Positions 1 through 6,049 of a stretch of 6,671 nucleotides of DNA are shown piece by piece. How positions within the stretch are numbered: the stretch's first letter is position 1; every line of letters starts with the position of its first letter. The translations under genes and the position numbers were made by a program. Origin of the DNA: Candidatus Peregrinibacteria bacterium (lineage in GTDB: Bacteria; Patescibacteriota; Gracilibacteria; UBA1369; LOWO2-01-FULL-3); NCBI GenBank assembly GCA_003566255.1, contig PXEC01000047.1, forward strand, positions 1-6,671, read 5' to 3'. The notes under the pieces were generated by a model. It saw only the letters and a program-made list of their open reading frames with translations. It had not been told where the DNA came from and ran no database searches.

Positions 1-1
1 C

Positions 2-142
2 GATCCGATTTCATGTCTTACAAAAACCGAAGGACTTTTCGCAGCCGGAGATGTTACCGATGTTCGTGACAAGCAAATTATAACCGCCGCCGCGGAAGGA
101 TCGAAGGCGGCTTTGAGCGCTTATAACTATTTGAAAAAATAA
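2..142 (+). CDS. Thioredoxin reductase-like FAD/NAD(P)H oxidoreductase, C-terminal end (5' partial)
   Basis: The gene enters from the left edge; only the last 46 residues are visible, ending in TAA. They contain [10 protein letters not shown] (residues 11-20), then [22 protein letters not shown]. In the thioredoxin reductase family this is the second FAD-binding signature: the Asp of AAGD contacts the flavin, and the K/RQ...A..G..AA helix follows. Members are cytoplasmic flavoproteins that pass electrons from NAD(P)H, or sometimes ferredoxin, to thioredoxin or similar dithiol proteins. The CxxC active site and the NADPH domain lie outside the window, so it cannot be separated from relatives such as ferredoxin:thioredoxin reductase-like or AhpF-like proteins. 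It ends 6 bases before the permease gene, so the two are probably co-transcribed. Confidence is high for the fold and moderate for the exact enzyme. Confidence 0.85.
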   Translation, partial: DPISCLTKTEGLFAAGDVTDVRDKQIITAAAEGSKAALSAYNYLKK

Positions 143-148
143 ATCAGT

Positions 149-1273
149 ATGACCCAAAGTGATTATAAAAAATTGGCCGGTATAGTTTTTGTTTTCCTAT
201 TTTTTTATTTTGTTCCTTTGGATTCCGTTGTTGTGGAAGGGGCGTTTTTGTCCGGTTTGCTTTTGCTGCAAGAATATGTTCGTGAACATATTCTTACTTG
301 TCTTTTGCCCGCCTTTTTTATTGCCGGCGGAATTTCCGCGTTTGTTAAAAGGGAAACCATTTTGCGTTACTTGGGTGGTCATGTAAAAAAATATCTTTCT
401 TATTTTGTGGCTTCCGTTTCCGGAATAATTTTGGCGGTTTGTTCCTGCACCATTTTGCCTTTGTTCGCGAGTATAAGAAAAGGTGGCGCCGGGCTTGGAC
501 CCGCAACTACTTTTCTTTTTGCGGGGCCCGCAATAAATGTCGGGGCGATTTTTTTAACTATGTCTGTTCTGGGTTTTGACATTGGTCTTGCGCGGGTATT
601 TTTTGCGATTCTTCTCGCGATTCTTGTGGGAATTACTATGCAGCTTATTTTTAGGGAAAAACCGAACGATGAAGATTTGTTTGTTAAATGTCCGAAGAAA
701 ACTTACGAAGTCGGCAAGGGCGTTTTGGCAATTTTCTTTTTAACAATCCTCGGGATTTTGGTTGTTGGTGATTTGCCCGTGGTTGATTTCCATAAATATA
801 TTTTGATGACTTTATTGATTTTGATTGTTGTGGGAATTTCCATTTTTAAATTTAAGCGTGAGTTGACCGGGAAGTGGCTTTCGGAAACTTGGAAATTTTC
901 CAAAATGCTTTTACCAATTTTGTTTGTTGGTGTTTTTATCGCCGGATTTATAATGCCTTTTTTGCCGGAGCCCCTCATTGTTCAGCTTGTCGGGACGAAT
1001 TCCATTTTCGGAAATTTTATAGCCTCAATTTTTGGAGCTTTTATGTATTTTTCAACTTTGACCGAAGTCCCTATTTTACAGGCGCTAATTGCGAAGGGGA
1101 TGTCTCAAGGGCCGGCGTTGGCATTGCTTTTGGCGGGGCCGTCTTTAAGTTTGCCAAATATGTTGGTTATAAGAAAAGTGTTTGGTAATACAAGAACTTT
1201 TGTTTATATTTTGCTTGTTGTTTTTTATTCAACTATCGCCGGATTTATTTTCGGTTCACTAATGAGTTTGTAA
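149..1273 (+). CDS. ArsP/YraQ-type permease (DUF318, PF03773 family)
   Basis: A 374-residue polytopic inner-membrane protein of typical family length. The diagnostic region lies at residues 98-131: a CSC motif (Cys98, Cys100), then TILPLFASIRKGGAGLGPAT and a LFAGPAIN motif. A second copy of the same pattern at about 302-338 (TEVPILQALIAKG, QGPALALLLAGPSLSLPN) shows the two-repeat architecture of this family. A basic loop at 233-250 separates the halves. Characterised ArsP proteins export trivalent organoarsenicals, but most homologues, including YraQ, have no known substrate, so arsenic transport is only one possibility. Other cysteines are Cys51 and Cys181. The start is the first ATG after the upstream stop and begins just before the first helix; it has no Shine-Dalgarno sequence. 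The upstream reductase gene and the closely spaced downstream gene (10-base gap) suggest an operon joining thiol redox chemistry to transport. Confidence 0.85.
   Translation: MTQSDYKKLAGIVFVFLFFYFVPLDSVVVEGAFLSGLLLLQEYVREHILTCLLPAFFIAGGISAFVKRETILRYLGGHVKKYLSYFVASVSGIILAVCSCTILPLFASIRKGGAGLGPATTFLFAGPAINVGAIFLTMSVLGFDIGLARVFFAILLAILVGITMQLIFREKPNDEDLFVKCPKKTYEVGKGVLAIFFLTILGILVVGDLPVVDFHKYILMTLLILIVVGISIFKFKRELTGKWLSETWKFSKMLLPILFVGVFIAGFIMPFLPEPLIVQLVGTNSIFGNFIASIFGAFMYFSTLTEVPILQALIAKGMSQGPALALLLAGPSLSLPNMLVIRKVFGNTRTFVYILLVVFYSTIAGFIFGSLMSL
270..295. repeat. 26-bp near-perfect palindrome inside the permease gene
   Basis: AAGAATATGTTC (270-281) and GAACATATTCTT (284-295) are exact reverse complements, separated by only two bases (GT). 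The element lies in codons for residues 41-49 (QEYVREHIL) of the permease. With a 2-base centre it would make a cruciform or a dimeric protein-binding site more readily than an RNA hairpin. Coding constraint may explain it, because this stretch of the protein looks conserved in the family. Confidence 0.6.
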
Positions 1274-1283
1274 TTTAATAATT

Positions 1284-1931
1284 ATGGAAAATTTTAAAAA
1301 GCAGAGAAGAAATATTTTTATAGGTCTTTTTGTTGTTGTTTTTTCTTTGTTGAGTTTTTTTATTTTTAATATTGAGGATGAATATTTGTCAGTTTCCGTT
1401 TATCTTCCGGAAAGTTTGAAAGAAAATGTTAATGATTTGACTGCGGCTTTGTGCCCCACCGTTCATTATATGGCGGAGGAGTTGGAGGACGAAGGAGTTG
1501 ATGTTGTCAAAGCATCTTCAACCCCGGATAGTTTGGATTATCTTCAAAAAGGGCTTGTTGATTTTTCCATTTGTAGCCGACTTCCGGCTCCCGGTGAACC
1601 TGAATTTTCTTATCAAATTATCGGGGATGGTTATTCTTTTTTCTCTGCCGAAGGTTTTGTGATATCCGAGGAGGAAATGAAATATTTCAATTTTTTTACC
1701 GATTTGCCGGTGGAGGATGTTCTTGAAAAATTTTCTTATATTTCTCAGGATAGAATAATGAATGTTGATGATGTGTATGAATATGTGAGAGAGGGGATTG
1801 TTATAACCGATGTTGAAAATACCGATTACTCACGCGCAAATGTTGTTCTTGTTTTTGACGAAGAAGGTAAAAGACTTCCATATTCTTGGGCTCCCGTTTT
1901 ATATCATCGGGAAGTTTCCACGACAAAGTGA
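1284..1931 (+). CDS. Membrane-anchored extracytoplasmic protein, possibly a truncated substrate-binding-protein-like domain
   Basis: A 215-residue protein that I do not recognise. A basic N-terminus (KKQRR) and one hydrophobic helix at about 11-30, without a lipobox or clear cleavage site, suggest an uncleaved anchor with the rest outside the membrane. Residues 35-125 recall the start of a phosphate/molybdate-type binding protein: a first beta strand (LSVSVYLPES), a long helix, a second strand (VDVVKAS), then LDYLQKGLVDFSICSRLPAPGEPE. The last resembles the family's 'G.aDia..SR...e.E' segment. The C-terminal part (GIVITDVENTDYSRANVVLV, then SWAPVLYHRE) is not recognised. At 215 residues it is too short for a full two-lobed binding protein. 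Two cysteines (57, 97) lie in the exported part. It follows the permease by 10 bases, so it may be its accessory protein. No Shine-Dalgarno sequence is seen. Its last 28 bases overlap the convergent AI-2E gene. Confidence 0.7.
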   Translation: MENFKKQRRNIFIGLFVVVFSLLSFFIFNIEDEYLSVSVYLPESLKENVNDLTAALCPTVHYMAEELEDEGVDVVKASSTPDSLDYLQKGLVDFSICSRLPAPGEPEFSYQIIGDGYSFFSAEGFVISEEEMKYFNFFTDLPVEDVLEKFSYISQDRIMNVDDVYEYVREGIVITDVENTDYSRANVVLVFDEEGKRLPYSWAPVLYHREVSTTK

Positions 1932-2911
1932 AACATACTTAAAAACAAAATCGCTATAAGCGGTCCGTATAAAAGACCTATCGATCCGAACGTTTGAATT
2001 CCTCCGATTATCGCGAAGAAGATTATTATGTGATGGGCGGAGAGTTTGTCCTCCAATATTTTCGGTTTGATTATATTTTCTCTCAGTATGAATTCCGCCA
2101 GTATGAAAAATATCATTAAATATATGAACGGCATGTATCCAGTGAACGGAATTGTTATTAGTCCTGCTATCAAATACACGAAGAATGTTCCTATTGTTGG
2201 AATCAATGATAATATCACCGCGAGGATTGCCCATATCAGCGCGCCCGGAACGTTGAAAATATAAAAACCTGTGAATGCTATCGCTCCCGCTATCAGTGAT
2301 GTAATGAGGTTTCCGGTGAATACTGTCTTTGCCACAAATCTGCACTGATTAACCAAAACTTCATTTTGTTTTTTTGTGAAGGGTAAAAAGCCTTTTATTT
2401 TTAAAACAATTTTGTCGCCTTCTTTCAAAAAGTAATAGTAGGCAATGATAAAAATGAAGAACAAAAATCCAAAGTTCATTATTGATGACCCCACATCTCT
2501 CGCTACCAAATATATTGTGTTTCCGGCACTGCTTATCCAATCTTGCAGATTCGCTTCTATTATCGCCATGTCCAATTTATATCCTAAAAATTCGATATCT
2601 TTGTATTGGGATAAAAACTGCGTGATGTTTGCAGTGTCGAATGTTTGCATAAACTTGATTGCTTCTTTTGCCACCAACCCCAGAAATATCGCCAAAGGTA
2701 TCAGTATAATTATTATTGTTGTTATTACCGTCAGCAATGCGCTTCCGCCCGCGGATATTTTTTTTGAAAGTTTTTTATGTAACGGATAAAAAACTATTGT
2801 GAAAAGGGCCGCCAAAACAAAACTCGTAAAAAACGGCGTAAAAATATATATGAATAACCCAAGGAATATTGAAAAGATGACGTATTTTGTTGCGTGTTGC
2901 AATTGAGTCAT
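1904..2911 (-). CDS. AI-2E family transporter (PF01594, formerly UPF0118), distal copy
   Basis: A 335-residue membrane protein with the family layout: two N-terminal helices (about 8-42), a third at 58-80, a soluble helical loop (about 85-135), then a C-terminal block of helices. Recognisable family segments are the YYYFLKEGDKI stretch after the fourth helix, LSLIPTIGTFFVYLIAG (about 234-250) and the end section with N-I-KPKI, the amphipathic HHIIIFFAIIGGIQTFG and LLYGPLIAILF. Studied members export autoinducer-2 (TqsA) or act as Na+/H+ antiporters; the substrate cannot be read from the sequence. I chose the ATG at 2911, 4 bases after the stop of the SPFH gene. A TTG at 2926 in the same frame would give 340 residues and overlap that gene by 11 bases. 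It is the last gene of the minus-strand operon; its stop lies inside the opposing gene, with no terminator hairpin seen. Confidence 0.88.
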   Translation of the reverse strand: MTQLQHATKYVIFSIFLGLFIYIFTPFFTSFVLAALFTIVFYPLHKKLSKKISAGGSALLTVITTIIIILIPLAIFLGLVAKEAIKFMQTFDTANITQFLSQYKDIEFLGYKLDMAIIEANLQDWISSAGNTIYLVARDVGSSIMNFGFLFFIFIIAYYYFLKEGDKIVLKIKGFLPFTKKQNEVLVNQCRFVAKTVFTGNLITSLIAGAIAFTGFYIFNVPGALIWAILAVILSLIPTIGTFFVYLIAGLITIPFTGYMPFIYLMIFFILAEFILRENIIKPKILEDKLSAHHIIIFFAIIGGIQTFGSIGLLYGPLIAILFLSMFHFVVETSR

Positions 2912-2915
2912 GTTT

Positions 2916-3704
2916 TTAGTTTTCAAGTCCTATGAAAGGAGTGGCTCCGCCCCAGTATTTTGGAGTTGTGCCGTCCCATTTTTCAATCCATCTCAGTTCC
3001 GATACTTTAGGATTTACTCCCAGCGCTTCCGCTTCTATACGAATTGCCGTTGCCTTTGCTTCAGCGTCCACAACTCTTTGTTCCGCTTCAATTCTTATTC
3101 TTTCCAGATCTCTTTCCGCCTTTAGTTTAAGTTGCTCCGCCGTTACTTTTGCTTCAATTGCCTCATTGAATGCTTCGGAGAATTCAAATTCCGTTATGTT
3201 AACTTCCACCACGTTGATGTGAAGTGTAGCGAGTCTTCTTTCAAGGTTGTCTTTTATCAGATCTTTTACTTCTTCACGTTTTGTTATCAGTTCTTCCGCT
3301 GTGAATCTGGCGGTTATGGCTTTTACCGCTTCTTGTATTGCCGGGGCTATTATTCTTTGATTATATTCTCTTCCCACTTCTTGCCAAATACGGTTCACCG
3401 CGTTCGGATTAAGGTGGTAGTTTATTGCGATCCGTGAAGTCACTATTTGAAGATCCTGTGATGACGCGCTTGCCGGAACTTCATCTTTTTGAATTTTTAC
3501 GTCCATTATTTGGACTTTCTGAACGAAAGGAATTTTGAAATAAAGACCTTCGTTGAAAATTTTGTTTTGAACGGCTCCGAATTGGAGAAGGACTCCTCTT
3601 TCTCCGGCTCCTACCGTTCCCACTCCTTCAAATAGCAAAATTGCTACGATGAAAATCCCCAGTATTAACGGGATGTGTTTTTTTACGTCAGGTATTTCTT
3701 GCAT
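2916..3704 (-). CDS. Prohibitin-like SPFH/Band 7 domain membrane protein
   Basis: A 262-residue protein with one N-terminal transmembrane helix (about 10-27), followed by the SPFH domain (about 30-190). Prohibitin-type signatures are visible: VGAGERGVLLQFGAV (31-45), GLYFKIPFVQKVQIMDVKIQK (53-73), ASSQDLQIVTSRIAINYHLNP (80-100) and the IIAPAIQEAVKAITARFTAEELITKR stretch. A charged coiled coil (about 178-228, rich in EA-AE-K) and the closing motif KWDGTTPKYWGGATPFI follow; this ending is typical of prokaryotic prohibitin homologues. Family members form large ring or cage-like oligomers at the membrane, act as scaffolds in functional microdomains and often regulate membrane proteases such as FtsH. 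No protease or NfeD partner is visible here; instead AI-2E transporter genes lie on both sides. The ATG at 3704 is the first start after the 74-base gap and has no Shine-Dalgarno sequence. Confidence 0.92.
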   Translation of the reverse strand: MQEIPDVKKHIPLILGIFIVAILLFEGVGTVGAGERGVLLQFGAVQNKIFNEGLYFKIPFVQKVQIMDVKIQKDEVPASASSQDLQIVTSRIAINYHLNPNAVNRIWQEVGREYNQRIIAPAIQEAVKAITARFTAEELITKREEVKDLIKDNLERRLATLHINVVEVNITEFEFSEAFNEAIEAKVTAEQLKLKAERDLERIRIEAEQRVVDAEAKATAIRIEAEALGVNPKVSELRWIEKWDGTTPKYWGGATPFIGLEN

Positions 3705-3735
3705 GTTGAAAATGGTTATCTTTTAATTTAAGCCC

Positions 3736-3764
3736 ACTTTAGACCAGAAGCCCGCTCTTTTCAA
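3736..3764 (-). promoter_or_regulatory. Candidate internal promoter upstream of the SPFH gene
   Basis: On the minus strand, TTGAAA (3764-3759) is followed after exactly 17 bases by TAAAGT (3741-3736). This matches the sigma-70 -35 box at five of six positions and the -10 box at four of six. Transcription would start near 3729, giving a leader of about 25 bases before the ATG at 3704. It sits in the only sizeable gap of the operon, so SPFH and the distal transporter could also be expressed apart from the first two genes. The -10 match is weak. Confidence 0.3.
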
Positions 3765-3778
3765 TCTTTTTGCGTCTT

Positions 3779-4852
3779 TTATCTAAGAATTCTTTTGTAC
3801 TCCATTTCGTAAATGTGCAGGAATGCCATGAAAAGCATCAAAACAAGGGGGCCCACAATTATTCCTTTGAATCCCATTGTCCAGATTCCTCCCAAAACCA
3901 CAAAGAAGATCATTAGGGGATATGTTTTTGCTTTATGTCCTATGAAGTATGTTCTTAAAAGGTATTCCACCGATCCTATCGCGACTACTCCCCATATTAT
4001 AATGAAAATGCCGGCCGCTATCTGGCCGTTCACAAAAAGGATAATTGTCGCCGGAATCCATACAAGTGAGGGGCCGACCAAAGGAATCAGAGATAAAAAT
4101 GCCATCATCGTTCCCCAGAAAATAGGATTGGGGATTCCCACTATCGCGAATCCTATTCCGCCTATTGCTCCCTCAATCAATGCCGTTAGAAATACTCCCA
4201 GCGTTATCGCTTTTACCATTGTTGTTATTTTTTTGAACAGTTCTTCTTCATGTGAACGAGGCAATGGACTTAGCTTTGCAAGTCTTTCCATGATCCTGTT
4301 TCCATCTTTGAAGAAATAAAACATTGCGAAGAGGATTATTAAAAATCCTACGATCAAGTTCAATACGTTAAAGACAAAACTTCCTATTTGCGTTGCAAGA
4401 AAACTGCTGAATCTTTGGGCCATGTTCAATATGTTTGTTTTTAGGTCCTGCATGTGTACTCCCACCAACGGTTGCACATATTCCGCATAGAAATTTTGTA
4501 TTCCGCTTCCGCCCAGTTCCAGCCATCTGTCGTATTCACCGGTTTCAAATCTGACTTGAATAAGTTTGTATGTGTCTATTGCTTCGTTTGCCACGAGTAT
4601 GGACAAAAGGACTATGGGGACCACTATCACCAAGAGTACGATCGCGCATGAGACAAGGGATGCTATGGCACTGCGACCTCTGAAAAGTTTTAGGAAAAAC
4701 TTATATATTCCATAAAAGGATATGGTCAAAACCGCGGCCAGCAGGATTATTTGCAAGAAAGGTTGCAAAATATAGAGTAACGCTATTAGAGATAGAACCA
4801 GACAGGCTATTAAAAAGTATCCCGGTAGTTTTTTGATTACCAAGCTTCTCAT
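3779..4852 (-). CDS. AI-2E family transporter (PF01594, formerly UPF0118), proximal copy
   Basis: A 357-residue polytopic membrane protein with the same architecture as the transporter two genes downstream, but clearly diverged from it. Helices run at about 10-28, 31-52 and 62-88; a soluble segment spans 92-150; the remaining helices lie between 155 and 347. Family landmarks are FYFFKDGNRI (178-187), the SLIPLVGPSLVWIPA stretch (254-268), LLRTYFIGHKAKTYPLMIFF (298-317) and the glycine-rich LGGIWTMGFKGIIVGPLV (320-337). Relatives export signals such as AI-2 or exchange Na+ for H+; the substrate here is unknown. Its ATG shares one base with the TAA of the preceding baeRF gene (TAATG), which suggests translational coupling and explains the missing Shine-Dalgarno sequence. 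The next gene begins 74 bases after its stop, with no terminator between. Confidence 0.9.
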   Translation of the reverse strand: MRSLVIKKLPGYFLIACLVLSLIALLYILQPFLQIILLAAVLTISFYGIYKFFLKLFRGRSAIASLVSCAIVLLVIVVPIVLLSILVANEAIDTYKLIQVRFETGEYDRWLELGGSGIQNFYAEYVQPLVGVHMQDLKTNILNMAQRFSSFLATQIGSFVFNVLNLIVGFLIILFAMFYFFKDGNRIMERLAKLSPLPRSHEEELFKKITTMVKAITLGVFLTALIEGAIGGIGFAIVGIPNPIFWGTMMAFLSLIPLVGPSLVWIPATIILFVNGQIAAGIFIIIWGVVAIGSVEYLLRTYFIGHKAKTYPLMIFFVVLGGIWTMGFKGIIVGPLVLMLFMAFLHIYEMEYKRILR

Positions 4853-5955
4853 TAATATTTGGTTATTACTGCTATTTTTTGGTGATCTTTAAGCGTGCCT
4901 TCTTCAACAAAATAAACTTCTCCGTTATCTTCCATCATTTTTTCCACTACGTCATCCACGGCATCACTTATGTATTTTGGGTTGGCCGCGGCTTGTTCAT
5001 CGTTTTCTTCCGCCGTGTGTATAGTCAATTCATCATCGCCTTTGAGCGCCGGCTGATAATATCCTTTTTCCACAAACAAAATATGACCTTTTTTCATTCC
5101 TACTTCACGCCAAACTTGTGTAATCCCGGAAGCGTATTTCCCGTTGTTTACCGCCTTTTCCAGTTCTCCCAGCATCTGTTCTTTTTCAGCTTCCAATTTT
5201 TCCAATATTTTCGGTCTTATTAGTTCCGACACTTCATGTTCCGTGAAATGGTCGTAATTACCTTCCGCGGTGAGGTAGATTTTATCTTTATTCTTGCTGA
5301 TTTTTTGGAACTCCGCGAGGTTGTCCGCCACACCGACCAGTACCAAATTCTTCTTTTTCCCCAGATTTTTGCTTATGAACTCATCTATGTCCTGGTAGAA
5401 CTTTATTCGGACATTTTCATTAAACAAATTTGTATCTTGATAACTGTACCTGTTGTCGTCCATCAAAGGTTCGTCCACGTATTCTTTAACGCTTTTCGGA
5501 AGATCTTTTGGAAAATATTCGGACACTTTGTCGTCCATTCCGTGGAATATCCTTGTGTGCTTTTCGCTAAGCAGGATCACATTGTAGTTGAAGCTTCTGT
5601 TCAATGTGTAAACGATGTCTCTTACCTGAAAGGAAGAGTCCACTATCGCTGTTTCACGCGAGGGGAAGGGTAGATATACAATTTGTTCAACGTCTTTTGA
5701 CATGAATACTCCCAAAGAATCCAAAGGATGGTCATAGTCCACTTTTTCTTCCAATTCCTTCAGTTTTTCCATGTAATGCTCAGTGTCTCTTTTATCAAAT
5801 TGATCCGAAAGAAGCTCATTTATTTTCTTGAACTGATTCTTCATGATTGTGGGATTTTGTTTTGAAGCGGGGAATTTTCTGTGCGTCGGGATGACAATGG
5901 ATATTGCCGGAAATGAATCCACCCCCTTTAATTTTTGTAGTTGGTCTTTGAGCAT
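4852..5955 (-). CDS. baeRF-type protein (bacterial archaeo-eukaryotic release factor homologue)
   Basis: A 367-residue soluble, acidic protein without signal peptide or membrane helix. The N-terminal part shows the baeRF pattern: AISIVIPTHRKFPASKQNP (17-35), where 'PTHR' and a downstream 'QNP' are typical, then a helical KNQFKKINELL stretch. Next come LGVFMSKDVEQIVYLPFPSR (81-100) and YNVILLSEKHTRIFHGMDD (124-142). The C-terminal part ends in YISDAVDDVVEKMMEDNGEVYFVEEGTLKDHQKIAVITKY, equivalent to the final eL30-like domain of eRF1/Pelota relatives, which in this family often ends in 'IAAILRY'. A GGQ peptide-release motif is absent, so peptide release like that of eRF1 is unlikely; a ribosome-binding, rescue or hibernation role is inferred from the family. 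It is the first gene of the operon and overlaps the following transporter by one base. The ATG at 5955 lacks a Shine-Dalgarno sequence. The exact baeRF subfamily (perhaps family 3) is uncertain. Confidence 0.8.
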   Translation of the reverse strand: MLKDQLQKLKGVDSFPAISIVIPTHRKFPASKQNPTIMKNQFKKINELLSDQFDKRDTEHYMEKLKELEEKVDYDHPLDSLGVFMSKDVEQIVYLPFPSRETAIVDSSFQVRDIVYTLNRSFNYNVILLSEKHTRIFHGMDDKVSEYFPKDLPKSVKEYVDEPLMDDNRYSYQDTNLFNENVRIKFYQDIDEFISKNLGKKKNLVLVGVADNLAEFQKISKNKDKIYLTAEGNYDHFTEHEVSELIRPKILEKLEAEKEQMLGELEKAVNNGKYASGITQVWREVGMKKGHILFVEKGYYQPALKGDDELTIHTAEENDEQAAANPKYISDAVDDVVEKMMEDNGEVYFVEEGTLKDHQKIAVITKY

Positions 5956-5982
5956 GATTTTTGAAATTTTAGAATTTTCCTC

Positions 5983-6010
5983 ATCATATATTATTTTGGG
6001 GTTTTTACAA
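5983..6010 (-). promoter_or_regulatory. Candidate promoter of the baeRF operon
   Basis: On the minus strand, TTGTAA (6010-6005) lies 16 bases upstream of TATGAT (5988-5983), which matches TATAAT at five of six positions. Transcription would start near 5976, leaving a leader of about 20 AT-rich bases before the ATG at 5955, with no ribosome-binding site. The -35 match is only four of six. This promoter would drive all four minus-strand genes. Confidence 0.4.
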
Positions 6011-6011
6011 C

Positions 6012-6041
6012 TTGACTATTGTCCCCGTTTTGTGATGTAAT
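6012..6041 (+). promoter_or_regulatory. Candidate extended -10 promoter of the rightmost gene
   Basis: TTGACT (6012-6017; five of six against TTGACA) is followed after 18 bases by TGTAAT (6036-6041; five of six against TATAAT). A TG at 6033-6034 completes an extended -10 element. Initiation about seven bases downstream falls at 6048-6049, directly before the ATG at 6050, so the transcript would be leaderless or nearly so. This agrees with the lack of a Shine-Dalgarno sequence before this gene. The element abuts the divergent promoter of the baeRF operon (its -35 box is one base away), so the two may compete. Confidence 0.5.
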
Positions 6042-6049
6042 ATACGGCC

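Noticed and set aside
2912..2926. TTG start at 2926 for the distal AI-2E transporter.
   Set aside because: It would overlap the SPFH gene by 11 bases, with its AGGA only one base away, too close to act; the ATG at 2911 directly after the SPFH stop is simpler. The TTG cannot be fully excluded.
3132..3437. Long plus-strand open frames opposite the SPFH, AI-2E and baeRF genes.
   Set aside because: They are antisense shadows: low-complexity aromatic or cysteine-rich translations with no family signature, lying opposite genes with clear homology.
3730..3753. Two AAGCCC copies in the gap between the proximal transporter and SPFH gene, possibly a terminator.
   Set aside because: They are direct, not inverted, repeats (3730-3735 and 3748-3753), so they cannot pair; no T-run-linked hairpin was found.
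6038..6043. TAATAT as the -10 box for the rightmost gene.
   Set aside because: It would be 20 bases from TTGACT and would put the transcription start inside the coding sequence; TGTAAT at 6036 with an 18-base spacer and TG extension fits better.
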